From Osmia lignaria lignaria (lineage: Eukaryota > Arthropoda > Insecta > Hymenoptera > Megachilidae): 64,000 nucleotides of DNA. The position numbers and the translations under genes are program-made. Each line of letters opens with the position of its first letter. Position 1 is the first letter of the stretch. The stretch lies in contig NW_027478161.1 of the NCBI RefSeq assembly GCF_051020975.1, positions 9,672,001 to 9,736,000 on the forward strand. Direction: 5' to 3'. Shown piece after piece: positions 25,941 to 39,691 of this stretch. The notes below the pieces were generated by a model, which was given only the letters and a program-made list of their open reading frames with translations, searched no databases and was not told the origin of the DNA.

Positions 25941-27548
25941 CAGCTCGCAATAGTGCAGAGTTATCTCAAAGAACGGGGCCACGGTGTTTCTGTATCTCTA
26001 TTATGTTGGTGGGGCTTCGGAACTTTTAAATATCTTGATATATCTCGAGAACTACGCGTCTGATCAAAAAATATCATAGAACATAAAAAGTAGCAAACTT
26101 AATTCTCTACAAAAAAGGTCTTTTAACATTTTGCCATAGCTCGCTTCTTTTTCCGAGATATTTGCAGATTTATCTCAAGGGAAGGGGCCTGACGGACATA
26201 TTTCGAGATATTTCTTCTTCTTGTTGTTCTTCTTCTGCGCAGCTAAGCTGGAAGTGGCATTTGCAGCTCGCAATAGTGCAGAGTTATCTCAAAGAAAGGG
26301 GCCACGGTGTTTCTGTATCTCTATTATGTTGGTGCGGCTTCGGAACTTTTAAATATCTTGATATATCTCGAGATCTACGCATCTGATCAAAAAATATGAT
26401 AGAACATAAAAAGTAGGAAACTTAATTCTCTACAAAAAAGGTCTCTTAACATTTTGCCATAGCTCGCTTCGTTTCCGAGATATTTGCAGATTTATCTCAA
26501 GGGAAGGGGCCTGACGGACATATTTCGAGATATTTCTTCTTGTTGTTCTTCTTCTGCACAGCTAAGCTGGAAGTGGCATTTGCGGCTCGCACTAGTGCAG
26601 AGTTATCTCAAAGAAAGGGGCCACGGTGTTTCTGTATCTCTATTATGTTGGTGCGGCTTCGGAACTTTTAAATATCTCGATATATCTCGAAAACTACGCG
26701 TCTGATCAAAAAATATCATAGAACATAAATTGTAGGAAACATAATTCTCTACAAAAAAGGTCTCTCAACATTTTGCCATAGCTCGCTTCGTTTCCGAGAT
26801 ATTTGCAGATACATCTCAAGGGAAGGGGCCTGACGGACATATTTCGAGATATTTCTTCTTCTTGTTGTTCTTCTTCTGCACAGCTAAGCTGGAAGTGGCA
26901 TTTGCGGCTCGCACTTGTGCAGAGTTATCTCAAAGGAAGGGGCCACGGTGTTTCTGTATCTCTATTATGTTGCTGCGGCTTCGGAACTTTTAAATATCTC
27001 GATATATCTCGAAAACTACGCTTCTGATCAAAAAATATCATAGAACATAAATTGTAGGAAACATAATTCTCTACAAAAAAGGTCTCTCAACATTTTGCCA
27101 TAGCTCGCTTCGTTTCCGAGATATTTGCAGATACATCTCAAGGGAAGGGGCCTGACGGACATATTTCGAGATATTTCTTCTTCTTGTTGTTCTTCTTCTG
27201 CACAGCTAAGCTGGAAGTGGCATTTGCGGCTCGCACTAGTGCAGAGTTATCTCAAAGGAAGGGGCCACGGTGTTTCTGTATCTCTATTATGTTGCTGCGG
27301 CTTCGGAACTTTTAAATATCTCCATATATCTCGAAAACTACGCTTCTGATCAAAAAATATCATAGAACATAAATTGTAGGAAACATAATTCTCTACAAAA
27401 ACGTTTTCTTAACATTTTGCCATAGCTCGCTTCGTTTCCGAGATATTTGCAGATATATCTCAAGGGAAGGGGCCTGACGGACATATTTCGAGATATTTCT
27501 TCTTCTTGTTGTTCTTCTTCTGCACAGCTAAGCTGGAAGTGGCATTTA
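25941..27548 (+). repeat. 1608-bp (5-mer) tandem duplication, copy 2
   Basis: Directly adjacent second copy. The joining monomer at 25839 is chimeric. Up to 25940 it matches the monomer at 27447 (GATATATC, TTTACAGC); from 25974 on it matches 24231 (GAACGGGG, GGTGGGGC). The exchange point is therefore confined to 25941-25974. I saw no difference between the copies at the markers I compared. Confidence 0.93.
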
Positions 27549-29378
27549 CAGCTCGCAATAGTGCAGAGTTATCTCAAAGAAAGGGGCCACGGTGTTTCTG
27601 TATCTCTATTATGTTGGTGCGGCTTCGGAACTTTTAAATATCTCGATATATCTCGAAAACCACGCTTCTGATCAAAAAATATCATAGAACATAACTTGTA
27701 GGAAACATAATTCTCTACAAAAAAGGTCTCTTAACATTTTGCCATAGCTCGCTTCGTTTCCGAGATATGTGCAGATGTATCTCAAGGGAAGGGGCCTGAC
27801 GGACATATTTCGAGATATTTCTTCTTCTTGTTGTTCTTCTTCTGCACAGCTAAGCTGGAAGTGGCATTTGCGGCTCGCACTAGTGCAGAGTTATCTCAAA
27901 GAAAGGGGCCACGGTGTTTCTGTATCTCTATTATGTTGGTGCGGCTTCGGAACTTTTAAATATCTCGATATATCTCGAGAACTACGCATCTGATCAAAAA
28001 ATATCATAGAACATAAAAAGTAGGAAACTTCATTCTCTACAAAAAAGGTCTCTTAACATTTTGCCATAGCTCGCATCGTTTCCGAGATATTTGCAGATTT
28101 ATCTCAAGGGAAGGGGCCTGACGGACATATTTCGAGATATTTCTTCTTCTTGTTGTTCTTCTTCTGTACAGCTAAGCTGGAAGTGGCATTTGCGGCTCGC
28201 ACTAGTGCAGAGTTATCTCAAAGAAAGGGGCCACGGTGTTTCTGTATCTCTATTATGTTGGTGCGGCTTCGGAACTTTTAAATATCTCGATATATCTCGA
28301 AAACTACGCTTCTGATCAAAAAATATCATAGAACATAAATTGTAGGAAACATAATTCTCTACAAAAAACGTCTCTTAACATTTTGCCATAGCTCGCTTCG
28401 TTTCCGAGATATTTGCAGATTCAGCTCAAAGGAACGGGCCTGACGGACATATTTCGAGATATTTCTTCTTCTTGTTGTTCTTCTTCTGCACAGCTAAACT
28501 GGAAGTGGCATTTCCAGCTCGCAATAGTGCAGAGTTATCTCAAAGAAAGGGGCCACGGTGTTTCTGTATCTCTACTATGTTGGTGCGGCTTCGGAACTTT
28601 TAAATATCTTGATATATCTCGAGAACTACGCATCTGATCAAAAAATATCATAGAACACAAAAAGTAGGAAACTTAATTCTCTACAAAAAAGGTCTGTAAA
28701 CATTTTACCATAGCTCGCTTCGTTTCCGAGATATTTGCAGATTTATCTCAAGGGAAGGGGCCTGACGGACATATTTCGAGATATTTCTTCTTCTTGTTGT
28801 TCTTCTTCTGCACAGCTAAGCTGGAAGTGGCATTTGCAGCTCGCAATAGTGCAGAGTTATCTCCAAGAAGGGGGCCACGGTGTTTCTGTATCTCTATTAT
28901 GTTGGTGCGGCTTCGGAACTTTTAAATATCTTGATATATCTCGAGAACTACGCATCTGATCAAAAAATATCATAGAACATAAATAGTAGGAAACTTAATT
29001 CTCTACAAAAAAGGTCTCTCAACATTTTGCCATAGCTCGCTTCGTTTCCGAGATATTTGCAGATTTATCTCAAGGGAAGGGGCCTGACGGACATATTTCG
29101 AGATATTTCTTCTTCCTGTTGTTCTTCTTCTGCACAGCTAAAGTGGAAGTTACATTTGCAGCTCGGAATAGTGCAGAGTTATCTCAAAGAAAGAGGCCAC
29201 GGTGTTTATGTATCTTTATTATGTTGGTGCGGCTTCGGAACCTTTAAATATCTCGATATATCTCGAAAACTACGCATCTGATCAAAAAATATCATAGAAC
29301 ATAAATAGTAGGAAACTTAATTTCCTACAAAAAGGGTCTCTCAACGTTTTGCCATAGCTCGCATCGTTTCCGAGATAT

Positions 29379-30022
29379 TTGCAGATCTAATTCAAGGGAA
29401 GGGGCCTGACGGACATATTTCGAGATATTTCTTCTTCTTGTTGTTCTTCTTCTGCACAGCTAAACTGGAAGTGGCATTTCCAGCTCGCAATAGCGCAGAG
29501 TTATCTCAGAGAAAGGGGCCACGGTGTTTCTGTATCTCTATAATGTTGGTGCGGCTTCGGAACTTTTAAATATCTCGATATATCTCGAAAACTACGCTTC
29601 TGATCAAAAAATATCATAGAACATAAATTGTAGGAGCCATAATTCTCTACAAAAAAGGTCTCTTAACATTTTGCCATAGTTCGTTTCGTTTCCGAGATAT
29701 TTGCAGATATATCTCAAGGGAAGGGGCCTGACGGACATATTTCGAGATATTTCTTCTTCTTGTTGTTCTTCTTCTGCACAGCTAAACTGGAAGTGGCATT
29801 TCCAGCTCGCAATAGCGCAGAGTTATCTCAAAGAAAGGGGCCACGGTGTTTCTGTATCTCTATTATGTTGGTGCGACTTCGGAACTTTTAAATATCTTGA
29901 TATATCTCGAGAACTACGCATCTGATCAAAAAATATCATAGAACACAAAAAGTAGGAAACTTAATTCTCTACAAAAAAGGTCTCTTAACATTTTGCTATA
30001 GCTCGCTTCATTTCCGAGATAT
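29379..30022 (+). repeat. CTAATTC/GCGACTT cassette, copy 2
   Basis: Carries the same markers as at 15860 (GATCTAATTC, TAGGAGCC, TTCGTTTCG, GCGACTT), but reads CGGAACTTTTAAA where the others have CGGATCTTTTAAA. It is followed by a Y-type monomer instead of a Q-type, so the exchange point lies just downstream. Confidence 0.85.
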
Positions 30023-30988
30023 TTGCAGATTTATCTCAAGGGAAGGGGCCTGACGTACATATTTCGAGATATTTCTTCTTCTTGTTGTTCTTCTTCTGCA
30101 CAGCTAAGCTGGAAGTGGCATTTACAGCTCGCAATAGTGCAGAGTTATCTCAAAGAAAGGGGCCACGGTGTTTCTGTATCTCTATTATGTTGGTGCGGCT
30201 TCGGAACTTTTAAATATCTTGATATATCTCGAGAACTACGCATCTGATCAAAAAATATCATAGAACATAAAAAGTAGGAAACTTAATTCTCTACAAAAAA
30301 GGTCTCTTAACATTTTGCCATATCTCGCTTCGTTTCCGAGATATTTGCAGATTTATCTCAAGGGAAGGGGCCTGACGGACATATTTCGAGATATTTCTTC
30401 TTCTTGTTGTTCTTCTTCTGCACAGCTAAGCTGGAAGTGGCATTTGCAGCTCGCAATAGTGCAGAGTTATCTCCAAGAAGGGGGCCACGGTGTTTCTGTA
30501 TCTCTATTATGTTGGAGCGACTTCGGAACTTTTAAATATCTTGATATATCTCGAGAACTACGCATCTGATCAAAAAATATCATAGAACATAAAAAGTAGG
30601 AAACTTAATTCTCTATAGAAAAGGTCTCTTAACATTTTGCCATAGCCCGCTTCATTTCCGAGATATTTGCAGATTTATCTCAAGGGAAGGGGCCTAACGG
30701 ACATATTTCGAGATATTTCTTCTTCTTGTTGTTCTTCTTCTGCACAGCGAAGCTGGAAGTGGCAATTGCAGCTCGCAATAGTGCAGAGTTATCTCAAAGA
30801 AAGGGGCCACGGTGTTTCTGTATCTCTATTATGTTGGTGCGGCTTCGGAACCTTTAAATATCTCGATATATCTCGAAAACTACGCATCTGATCAAAAAAT
30901 ATCATAGAACATAAATAGTAGGAAACTTAATTTCCTACAAAAAGGGTCTCTGAACGTTTTGCCATAGCTCGCATCGTTTCCGAGATAT

Positions 30989-31632
30989 TTGCAGATCTAA
31001 TTCAAGGGAAGGGGCCTGACGGACATATTTCGAGATATTTCTTCTTCTTGTTGTTCTTCTTCTGCACAGCTAAACTGGAAGTGGCATTTCCAGCTCGCAA
31101 TAGCGCAGAGTTATCTCAGAGAAAGGGGCCACGGTGTTTCTGTATCTCTATAATGTTGGTGCGGCTTCGGATCTTTTAAATATCTCGATATATCTCGAAA
31201 ACTACGCTTCTGATCAAAAAATATCATAGAACATAAATTGTAGGAGCCATAATTCTCTACAAAAAAGGTCTCTTAACATTTTGCCATAGTTCGTTTCGTT
31301 TCCGAGATCTTTGCAGATATATCTCAAGGGAAGGGGCCTGACGGACATATTTCGAGATATTTCTTCTTCTTGTTGTTCTTCTTCTGCACAGCTAAACTGG
31401 AAGTGGCATTTCCAGCTCGCAATAGCGCAGAGTTATCTCAAAGAAAGGGGCCACGGTGTTTCTGTATCTCTATTATGTTGGTGCGACTTCGGAACTTTTA
31501 AATATCTTGATATATCTCGAGAACTACGCATCTGATCAAAAAGTATCATAGAACATAAAAACTAGGAAACTTAATTCTCTATAGAAAAGGTCTCTTAACA
31601 TTTTGCCATAGCCCGCTTCATTTCCGAGATAT
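30989..31632 (+). repeat. CTAATTC/GCGACTT cassette, copy 3
   Basis: Same markers as copy 1, followed by the Q-type monomer with GAGTCATCTC (31633) and then the GTATTTCTATTATG monomer (31955), in the order seen at 16504-16826. GAGATCTTTGCAG at the start of the second monomer is private to this copy. Confidence 0.85.
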
Positions 31633-33564
31633 TTGCAGATTTATCTCAAGGGAAGGGGCCTAACGGACATATTTCGAGATATTTCTTCTTCTTGTTGTTC
31701 TTCTTCTGCACAGCGAAGCTGGAAGTGGCAATTGCAGCTCGCAATAGTGCAGAGTCATCTCAAAGAAAGGGGCCACGGTGTTTCTGTATCTCTATTATGT
31801 TGGTGCGGCTTCGGAACTTTTAAATATCTTGATATATCTCGAGAACTACGCATCTGATCAAAAAATATCATAGAACATAAATAGTAGGAAACTTAATTCT
31901 CTACAAAAAAGGTCTCTCAACATTTTGCCATAGCTCGCTTCGTTTCCGAGATATTTGCAGATTTATCTCAAGGGAAGGGGCCTGACGGACATATTTCGAG
32001 ATATTTCTTCTTCTTGTTGTTCTTCTTCTGCACAGCTAAGCTGGAAGTGGCATTTGCAGCTCGCAATAGTGCAGAGTTATCTCAAAGAAAGGGGCCACGG
32101 TGTTTCTGTATTTCTATTATGTTGGTGCGGCTTCGGAACTTTTAAATATCTTGATATATCTCGAGAACTACGAATCTGATCAAAAAATATCATAGAACAT
32201 AAAAAGTAGGAAACTTAATTCTCTATAGAAAAGGTCTCTTAACATTTTGCCATAGCTCGCTTCGTTTCCGAGATATTTGCAGATTTATCTCAAGGGAAGG
32301 GGCCTGACGGACATATTTCGAGATATTTCTTCTTCTTGTTGTTCTTCTTCTGCACAGCTAAACTGGAAGTGGCATTTCCAGCTCGCAATAGTGCAGAGTT
32401 ATCTCAAAGAAAGGGGCCACGGTGTTTCTGTATCTCTATTATGTTGGTGCGGCTTCGGAACTTTTAAATATCTCGATATATCTCGAAAACTACGCTTCTG
32501 ATCAAAAAATATCATACAACATAAATTGTAGGAAACATAATTCTCTACAAAAAACGTCTCTTAACATTTTGCCATAGCTCGCTTCGTTTCCGAGATATTT
32601 GCAGATTCACCTCAAAGGAACGGGCCTGACGGACATATTTCGAGATATTTCTTCTTCCTGTTGTTCTTCTTCTGCACAGCTAAAGTGGAAGTTACATTTG
32701 CAGCTCGGAATAGTGCAGAGTTATCTCAAAGAAAGAGGCCACGGTGTTTATGTATCTTTATTATGTTGGTGCGGCTTCGGATCTTTTAAATATCTCGATA
32801 TATCTCGAAAACTACGCTTCTGATCAAAAAATATCATAGAACATAAATTGTAGGAGCCATAATTCTCTACAAAAAAGGTCTCTTAACATTTTGCCATAGT
32901 TCGTTTCGTTTCCGAGATATTTGCAGATATATCTCAAGGGAAGGGGCCTGACGGACATATTTCGAGATATTTCTTCTTCTTGTTGTTCTTCTTCTGCACA
33001 GCTAAACTGGAAGTGGCATTTCCAGCTCGCAATAGCGCAGAGTTATCTCAAAGAAAGGGGCCACGGTGTTTCTGTATCTCTATTATGTTGGTGCGACTTC
33101 GGAACTTTTAAATATCTTGATATATCTCGAGAACTACGCATCTGATCAAAAAATATCATAGAACATAAATAGTAGGAAACTTAATTCTCTACAAAAAAGG
33201 TCTCTCAACATTTTGCCATAGCTCGCTTCGTTTCCGAGATATTTGCAGATTTATCTCAAGGGAAGGGGCCTGACGTACATATTTCGAGATATTTCTTCTT
33301 CTTGTTGTTCTTCTTCTGCACAGCTAAGCTGGAAGTGGCATTTACAGCTCGCAATAGTGCAGAGTTATCTCAAAGAAAGGGGCCACGGTGTTTCTGTATC
33401 TTTATTATGTTGGTGCGGCTTCGGAACCTTTAAATATCTCGATATATCTCGAAAACTACGCATCTGATCAAAAAATATCATAGAACATAAATAGTAGGAA
33501 ACTTAATTTCCTACAAAAAGGGTCTCTCAACGTTTTGCCATAGCTCGCATCGTTTCCGAGATAT

Positions 33565-34208
33565 TTGCAGATCTAATTCAAGGGAAGGGGCCTGACGGAC
33601 ATATTTCGAGATATTTCTTCTTCTTGTTGTTCTTCTTCTGCACAGCTAAACTGGAAGTGGCATTTCCAGCTCGCAATAGCGCAGAGTTGTCTCAGAGAAA
33701 GGGGCCACGGTGTTTCTGTATCTCTATAATGTTGGTGCGGCTTCGGATCTTTTAAATATCTCGATATATCTCGAAAACTACGCTTCTGATCAAAAAATAT
33801 CATAGAACATAAATTGTAGGAGCCATAATTCTCTACAAAAAAGGTCTCTTAACATTTTGCCATAGTTCGTTTCGTTTCCGAGATATTTGCAGATATATCT
33901 CAAGGGAAGGGGCCTGACGGACATATTTCGAGATATTTCTTCTTCTTGTTGTTCTTCTTCTGCACAGCTAAACTGGAAGTGGCATTTCCAGCTCGCAATA
34001 GCGCAGAGTTATCTCAAAGAAAGGGGCCACGGTGTTTCTGTATCTCTATTATGTTGGTGCGACTTCGGAACTTTTAAATATCTTGATATATCTCGAGAAC
34101 TACGCATCTGATCAAAAAATATCATAGAACATAAAAAGTAGGAAACTTAATTCTCTATAGAAAAGGTCTCTTAACATTTTGCCATAGCCCGCTTCATTTC
34201 CGAGATAT
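33565..34208 (+). repeat. CTAATTC/GCGACTT cassette, copy 4
   Basis: Same markers as copy 1. It has the private GAGTTGTCTCAGAG, which is also present in the duplicate at 40327. It is followed by the Q-type monomer at 34209. Confidence 0.85.
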
Positions 34209-34852
34209 TTGCAGATTTATCTCAAGGGAAGGGGCCTAACGGACATATTTCGAGATATTTCTTCTTCTTGTTGTTCTTCTTCTGCACAGCGAAGCTGGAA
34301 GTGGCAATTGCAGCTCGCAATAGTGCAGAGTCATCTCAAAGAAAGGGGCCACGGTGTTTCTGTATCTCTATTATGTTGGTGCGGCTTCGGAACTTTTAAA
34401 TATCTTGATATATCTCGAGAACTACGCATCTGATCAAAAAATATCATAGAACATAAATAGTAGGAAACTTAATTCTCTACAAAAAAGGTCTCTCAACATT
34501 TTGCCATAGCTCGCTTCGTTTCCGAGATATTTGCAGATTTATCTCAAGGGAAGGGGCCTGACGGACATATTTCGAGATATTTCTTCTTCTTGTTGTTCTT
34601 CTTCAGCACAGCTAAGCTGGAAGTGGCATTTGCAGCTCGCAATAGTGCAGAGTTATCTCAAAGAAAGGGGCCACGGTGTTTCTGTATCTCTATTATGTTG
34701 GTGCGGCTTCGGAACTTTTAAATATCTCGATATATCTCGAAAACTACGCTTCTGATCAAAAAATATCATAGAACATAAATTGTAGGAAACATAATTCTCT
34801 ACAAAAAACGTCTCTTAACATTTTGCCATAGCTCGCTTCGTTTCCGAGATAT

Positions 34853-35818
34853 TTGCAGATTCAGCTCAAAGGAACGGGCCTGACGGACATATTTCGAGAT
34901 ATTTCTTCTTCTTCTTGTTCTTCTTCTGCACAGCTAAACTGGAAGTGGCATTTCCAGCTCGCAATAGTGCAGAGTTATCTCAAAGAAAGGGGCCACGGTG
35001 TTTCTGTATCTCTACTATGTTGGTGCGGCTTCGGAACTTTTAAATATCTTGATATATCTCGAGAACTACGCATCTGATCAAAAAATATCATAGAACATAA
35101 AAAGTAGGAAACTTAATTCTCTACAAAAAAGGTCTCTTAACATTTTGCCATAGCTCGCTTCATTTCCGAGATATTTGCAGATTTATCTCAAGGGAAGGGG
35201 CCTGACGTACATATTTCGAGATATTTCTTCTTCTTGTTGTTCTTCTTCTGCACAGCTAAGCTGGAAGTGGCATTTACAGCTCGCAATAGTGCAGAGTTAT
35301 CTCAAAGAAAGGGGCCACGGTGTTTCTGTATCTCTATTATGTTGGTGCGGCTTCGGAACTTTTAAATATCTTGATATATCTCGAGAACTACGAATCTGAT
35401 CAAAAAATATCATAGAACATAAAAAGTAGGAAACTTAATTCTCTACAAAAAAGGTCTCTTAACATTTTGCCATAGCTCGCTTTGTTTCCGAGATATTTGC
35501 AGATTTATCTCAAGGGAAGGGGCCTGACGGACATATTTCGAGATATTTCTTCTTCTTGTTGTTCTTCTTCTGCACAGCTAAACTGGAAGTGGCATTTCCA
35601 GCTCGCAATAGTGCAGAGTTATCTCAAAGAAAGGGGCCACGGTGTTTCTGTATCTCTATTATGTTGGTGCGGCTTCGGAACTTTTAAATATCTCGATATA
35701 TCTCGAAAACTACGCTTCTGATCAAAAAATATCATAGAACATAAATTGTAGGAAACATAATTCTCTACAAAAAACGTCTCTTAACATTTTGCCATAGCTC
35801 GCTTCGTTTCCGAGATAT
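34853..35818 (+). repeat. P-Y-F trimer unit (966 bp)
   Basis: The order is a P-type monomer (TTCAGCTCAAAGGAACGGGCC) on an F body, a Y-type monomer (GACGTACAT), and an F-type monomer with tail II. The same order recurs at 37107-38072, seven monomers downstream, and in the 21-mer copy at 41615-42580 and 43869-44834. This is a short higher-order unit nested within the 21-mer. Confidence 0.8.
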
Positions 35819-37106
35819 TTGCAGATTCAGCTCAAAGGAACGGGCCTGACGGACATATTTCGAGATATTTCTTCTTCTTCTTGTTCTTCTTCTGCACAGC
35901 TAAACTGGAAGTGGCATTTCCAGCTCGCAATAGTGCAGAGTTATCTCAAAGAAAGGGGCCACGGTGTTTCTGTATCTCTACTATGTTGGTGCGGCTTCGG
36001 AACTTTTAAATATCTTGATATATCTCGAGAACTACGCATCTGATCAAAAAATATCATAGAACATAAAAAGTAGGAAACTTAATTCTCTACAAAAAAGGTC
36101 TCTTAACATTTTGCCATAGCTCGCTTCATTTCCGAGATATTTGCAGATTTATCTCAAGGGAAGGGGCCTGACGTACATATTTCGAGATATTTCTTCTTCT
36201 TGTTGTTCTTCTTCTGCACAGCTAAGCTGGAAGTGGCATTTACAGCTCGCAATAGTGCAGAGTTATCTCAAAGAAAGGGGCCACGGAGTTTCTGTATCTC
36301 TATTATGTTGGTGCGGCTTCGGAACTTTTAAATATCTTGATATATCTCGAGAACTACGAATCTGATCAAAAAATATCATGGAACATAAAAAGTAGGAAAC
36401 TTAATTCTCTATAGAAAAGGTCTCTTAACATTTTGCCATAGCTCGCTTCGTTTCCGAGATATTTGCACATTTATCTCAAGGGAAGGGGCCTAACGGACAT
36501 ATTTCGAGATATTTCTCCTTCTTGTTGTTCTTCTTCTGCACAGCTAAGCTGGAAGTGGCATTTGCGGCTCGCACTAGTGCAGAGTTATCTCAAAGAAAGG
36601 GGCCACGGTGTTTCTGTATCTCTATTATGTTGGTGCAGTTTCGGAACTTTTAAATATCTTGATATATCTCGAGATCTACGCATCTGATCAAAAAATATCA
36701 TAGAACATAAAAAGTAGGAAACTTAATTCTCTACAAAAGAGGTCTGTTAACATTTTGCCATAGCTCGCTTCATTTCCGAGATATTTGCAGATTTATCTCA
36801 AGGGAAGGGGCCTGACGTACATATTTCGAGATATTTCTTCTTCTTGTTGTTCTTCTTCTGCACAGCTAAGCTGGAAGTGGCATTTACAGCTCGCAATAGT
36901 GCAGAGTTATCTCAAAGAAAGGGGCCACGGTGTTTCTGTATCTCTATTATGTTGGTGCGGCTTCGGAACTTTTAAATATCTCGATATATCTCGAAAACTA
37001 CGCTTCTGATCAAAAAATATCATAGAACATAAATTGTAGGAAACATAATTCTCTACAAAAAACGTCTCTTAACATTTTGCCATAGCTCGCTTCGTTTCCG
37101 AGATAT

Positions 37107-38072
37107 TTGCAGATTCAGCTCAAAGGAACGGGCCTGACGGACATATTTCGAGATATTTCTTCTTCTTCTTGTTCTTCTTCTGCACAGCTAAACTGGAAGT
37201 GGCATTTCCAGCTCGCAATAGTGCAGAGTTATCTCAAAGAAAGGGGCCACGGTGTTTCTGTATCTCTACTATGTTGGTGCGGCTTCGGAACTTTTAAATA
37301 TCTTGATATATCTCGAGAACTACGCATCTGATCAAAAAATATCATAGAACATAAAAAGTAGGAAACTTAATTCTCTACAAAAAAGGTCTCTTAACATTTT
37401 GCCATAGCTCGCTTCATTTCCGAGATATTTGCAGATTTATCTCAAGGGAAGGGGCCTGACGTACATATTTCGAGATATTTCTTCTTCTTGTTGTTCTTCT
37501 TCTGCACAGCTAAGCTGGAAGTGGCATTTACAGCTCGCAATAGTGCAGAGTTATCTCAAAGAAAGGGGCCACGGTGTTTCTGTATCTCTATTATGTTGGT
37601 GCGGCTTCGGAACTTTTAAATATCTTGATATATCTCGAGAACTACGAATCTGATCAAAAAATATCATAGAACATAAAAAGTAGGAAACTTAATTCTCTAC
37701 AAAAAAGGTCTCTTAACATTTTGCCATAGCTCGCTTCGTTTCCGAGATATTTGCAGATTTATCTCAAGGGAAGGGGCCTGACGGACATATTTCGAGATAT
37801 TTCTTCTTCTTGTTGTTCTTCTTCTGCACAGCTAAACTGGAAGTGGCATTTCCAGCTCGCAATAGTGCAGAGTTATCTCAAAGAAAGGGGCCACGGTGTT
37901 TCTGTATCTCTATTATGTTGGTGCGGCTTCGGAACTTTTAAATATCTCGATATATCTCGAAAACTACGCTTCTGATCAAAAAATATTATAGAACATAAAT
38001 TGTAGGAAACATAATTCTCTACAAAAAACGTCTCTTAACATTTTGCCATAGCTCGCTTCGTTTCCGAGATAT
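37107..38072 (+). repeat. P-Y-F trimer unit, second occurrence
   Basis: Same three-monomer order as 34853-35818. It differs in lacking the GCTTTG variant before the F monomer and ends with the private ATATTATAG. It is followed by another P-Y pair. Confidence 0.8.
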
Positions 38073-39691
38073 TTGCAGATTCAGCTCAAAGGAACGGGCC
38101 TGACGGACATATTTCGAGATATTTCTTCTTCTTGTTGTTCTTCTTCTGCACAGCTAAACTGGAAGTGGCATTTCCAGCTCGCAATAGTGCAGAGTTATCT
38201 CAAAGAAAGGGGCCACGGTGTTTCTGTATCTCTACTATGTTGGTGCGGCTTCGGAACTTTTAAATATCTTGATATATCTCGAGAACTACGCATCTGATCA
38301 AAAAATATCATAGAACATAAAAAGTAGGAAACTTAATTCTCTACAAAAAATGTCTCTTAACATTTTGCCATAGCTCGCTTCATTTCCGAGATATTTGCAG
38401 ATTTATCTCAAGGGAAGGGGCCTGACGTACATATTTCGAGATATTTCTTCTTCTTGTTGTTCTTCTTCTGCACAGCTAAGCTGGAAGTGGCATTTACAGC
38501 TCGCAATAGTGCAGAGTTATCTCAAAGAAAGGGGCCACGGTGTTTCTGTATCTCTACTATGTTGGTGCGGCTTCGGAACTTTTAAATATCTTGATATATC
38601 TCGAGAACTACGCATCTGATCAAAAAATATCATAGAACATAAAAAGTAGCAAACTTAATTCTCTATAGAAAAGGTCTCTTAACATTTTGCCATAGCTCGC
38701 TTCGTTTCCGAGATATTTGCACATTTATCTCAAGGGAAGGGGCCTGACGGACATATTTCGAGATATTTCTTCTTCTTGTTGTTCTTCTTCTGCACAGCTA
38801 AGCTGGAAGTGGCATTTGCAGCTCGCAATAGTGCAGAGTTATCTCAAAGAAGGGGGCCACGGTGTTTCTGTATCTCTATTATGTTGGTGCGGCTTCGGAA
38901 CTTTTAAATATCTTGATATATCTCGAGAACTACGCATCTGATCAAAAAATATCATAGAACATAAAAAGTAGGAAACTTAATTCTCTATAGAAAAGGTCTC
39001 TTAACATTTTGCCATAGCTCGCTTCGTTTCCGAGATATTTGCACATTTATCTCAAGGGAAGGGGCCTAACGGACATATTTCGAGATATTTCTTCTTCTTG
39101 TTGTTCTTCTTCTGCACAGCTAAGCTAGAAGTGGCATTTGCGGCTCGCACTAGTGCAGAGTTATCTCAAAGAAAGGGGCCACGTTGTTTCTGTATCTCTA
39201 TTATGTTGGTGCAGCTTCGGAACTTTTAAATATCTTGATATATCTCGAGAACTACGCATCTGATCAAAAAATATCATGGAACATAAAAAGTAGAAAACTT
39301 AATTCTCTACAAAAAAGGTCTCTTAACATTTTGCCATAGCTCGCTTCGTTTCCGAGATATTTGCAGATTTATCTCAAGGGAAGGGGCCTGACGGACATAT
39401 TTCGAGATATTTCTTCTTCTTGTTGTTCTTCTTCTGCACAGCTAAGCTGGAAAGGGCATTTGCAGCTCGTAATAGTGCAGAGTTATCTCAAAGAAAGGGG
39501 CCACGGTGTTTCTGTATCTCTATTATGTTTGTGCGGCTTCGGAACTTTTAAATATCTTGATATATCTCGAGAACTACGCATCTGATCAAAAAATATCATA
39601 GAACATAAAAAGTAGGAAACTTAATTCTCTACAAAAAAGGTCTCTTAACATTTTGCCATAGCTCGCTTCGTTTCCGAGATATTTGCAGATT

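Larger units (their letters stand above)
22421..28328 (+). repeat. R-rich block (ACTAGT-bearing monomers)
   Basis: Most monomers carry GCGGCTCGCACTAGTGC; F-type and P-type bodies are absent. Flanking three-monomer segments match each other at a 5148-bp offset: the right part of 22299 through 22943 against the right part of 27447 through 28091. They share CCACGCTTC, ATAACTTGTAGG, GCAGATGTATC, CTTCATTCTC and TCTGTACAGC. They enclose a 5-mer tandem duplication. Confidence 0.85.
28329..32929 (+). repeat. Mosaic of cassettes shared with 15.3-17.1 kb
   Basis: The segment from about 28935 to 29930 matches 15.42-16.41 kb at offset 13519, including the monomer with CTTCCTGTTG and AAGTGGAAGTTACATTTGC (15538 and 29057). 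A second stretch, about 30.85-32.22 kb, matches 15.72-17.09 kb at offset 15129. The monomer at 30667 joins a Q-type left part to the right part of the 15538 type. The monomer at 32599 joins a P-like left end, the 15538-type middle and the right end of the CTAATTC monomer. Confidence 0.82.
32930..39691 (+). repeat. 6762-bp (21-mer) tandem duplication, copy 1
   Basis: Twenty-one monomers in the order: Y-type; CTAATTC/GCGACTT pair; Q; TTCAGCACAGC monomer; P, Y, F; P, Y, R, Y; P, Y, F; P, Y; two GCACATTTATC monomers; and a GGAAAGGGCATTTGC monomer. The whole order and the private variants (GCTTTGTTTCC near 35480, CACGGAGTTTC, CTCCTTCTTG, ATATTATAG, AAAATGTCTC, CACGTTGTTTC) recur 6762 bp downstream. 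Confidence 0.96.
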
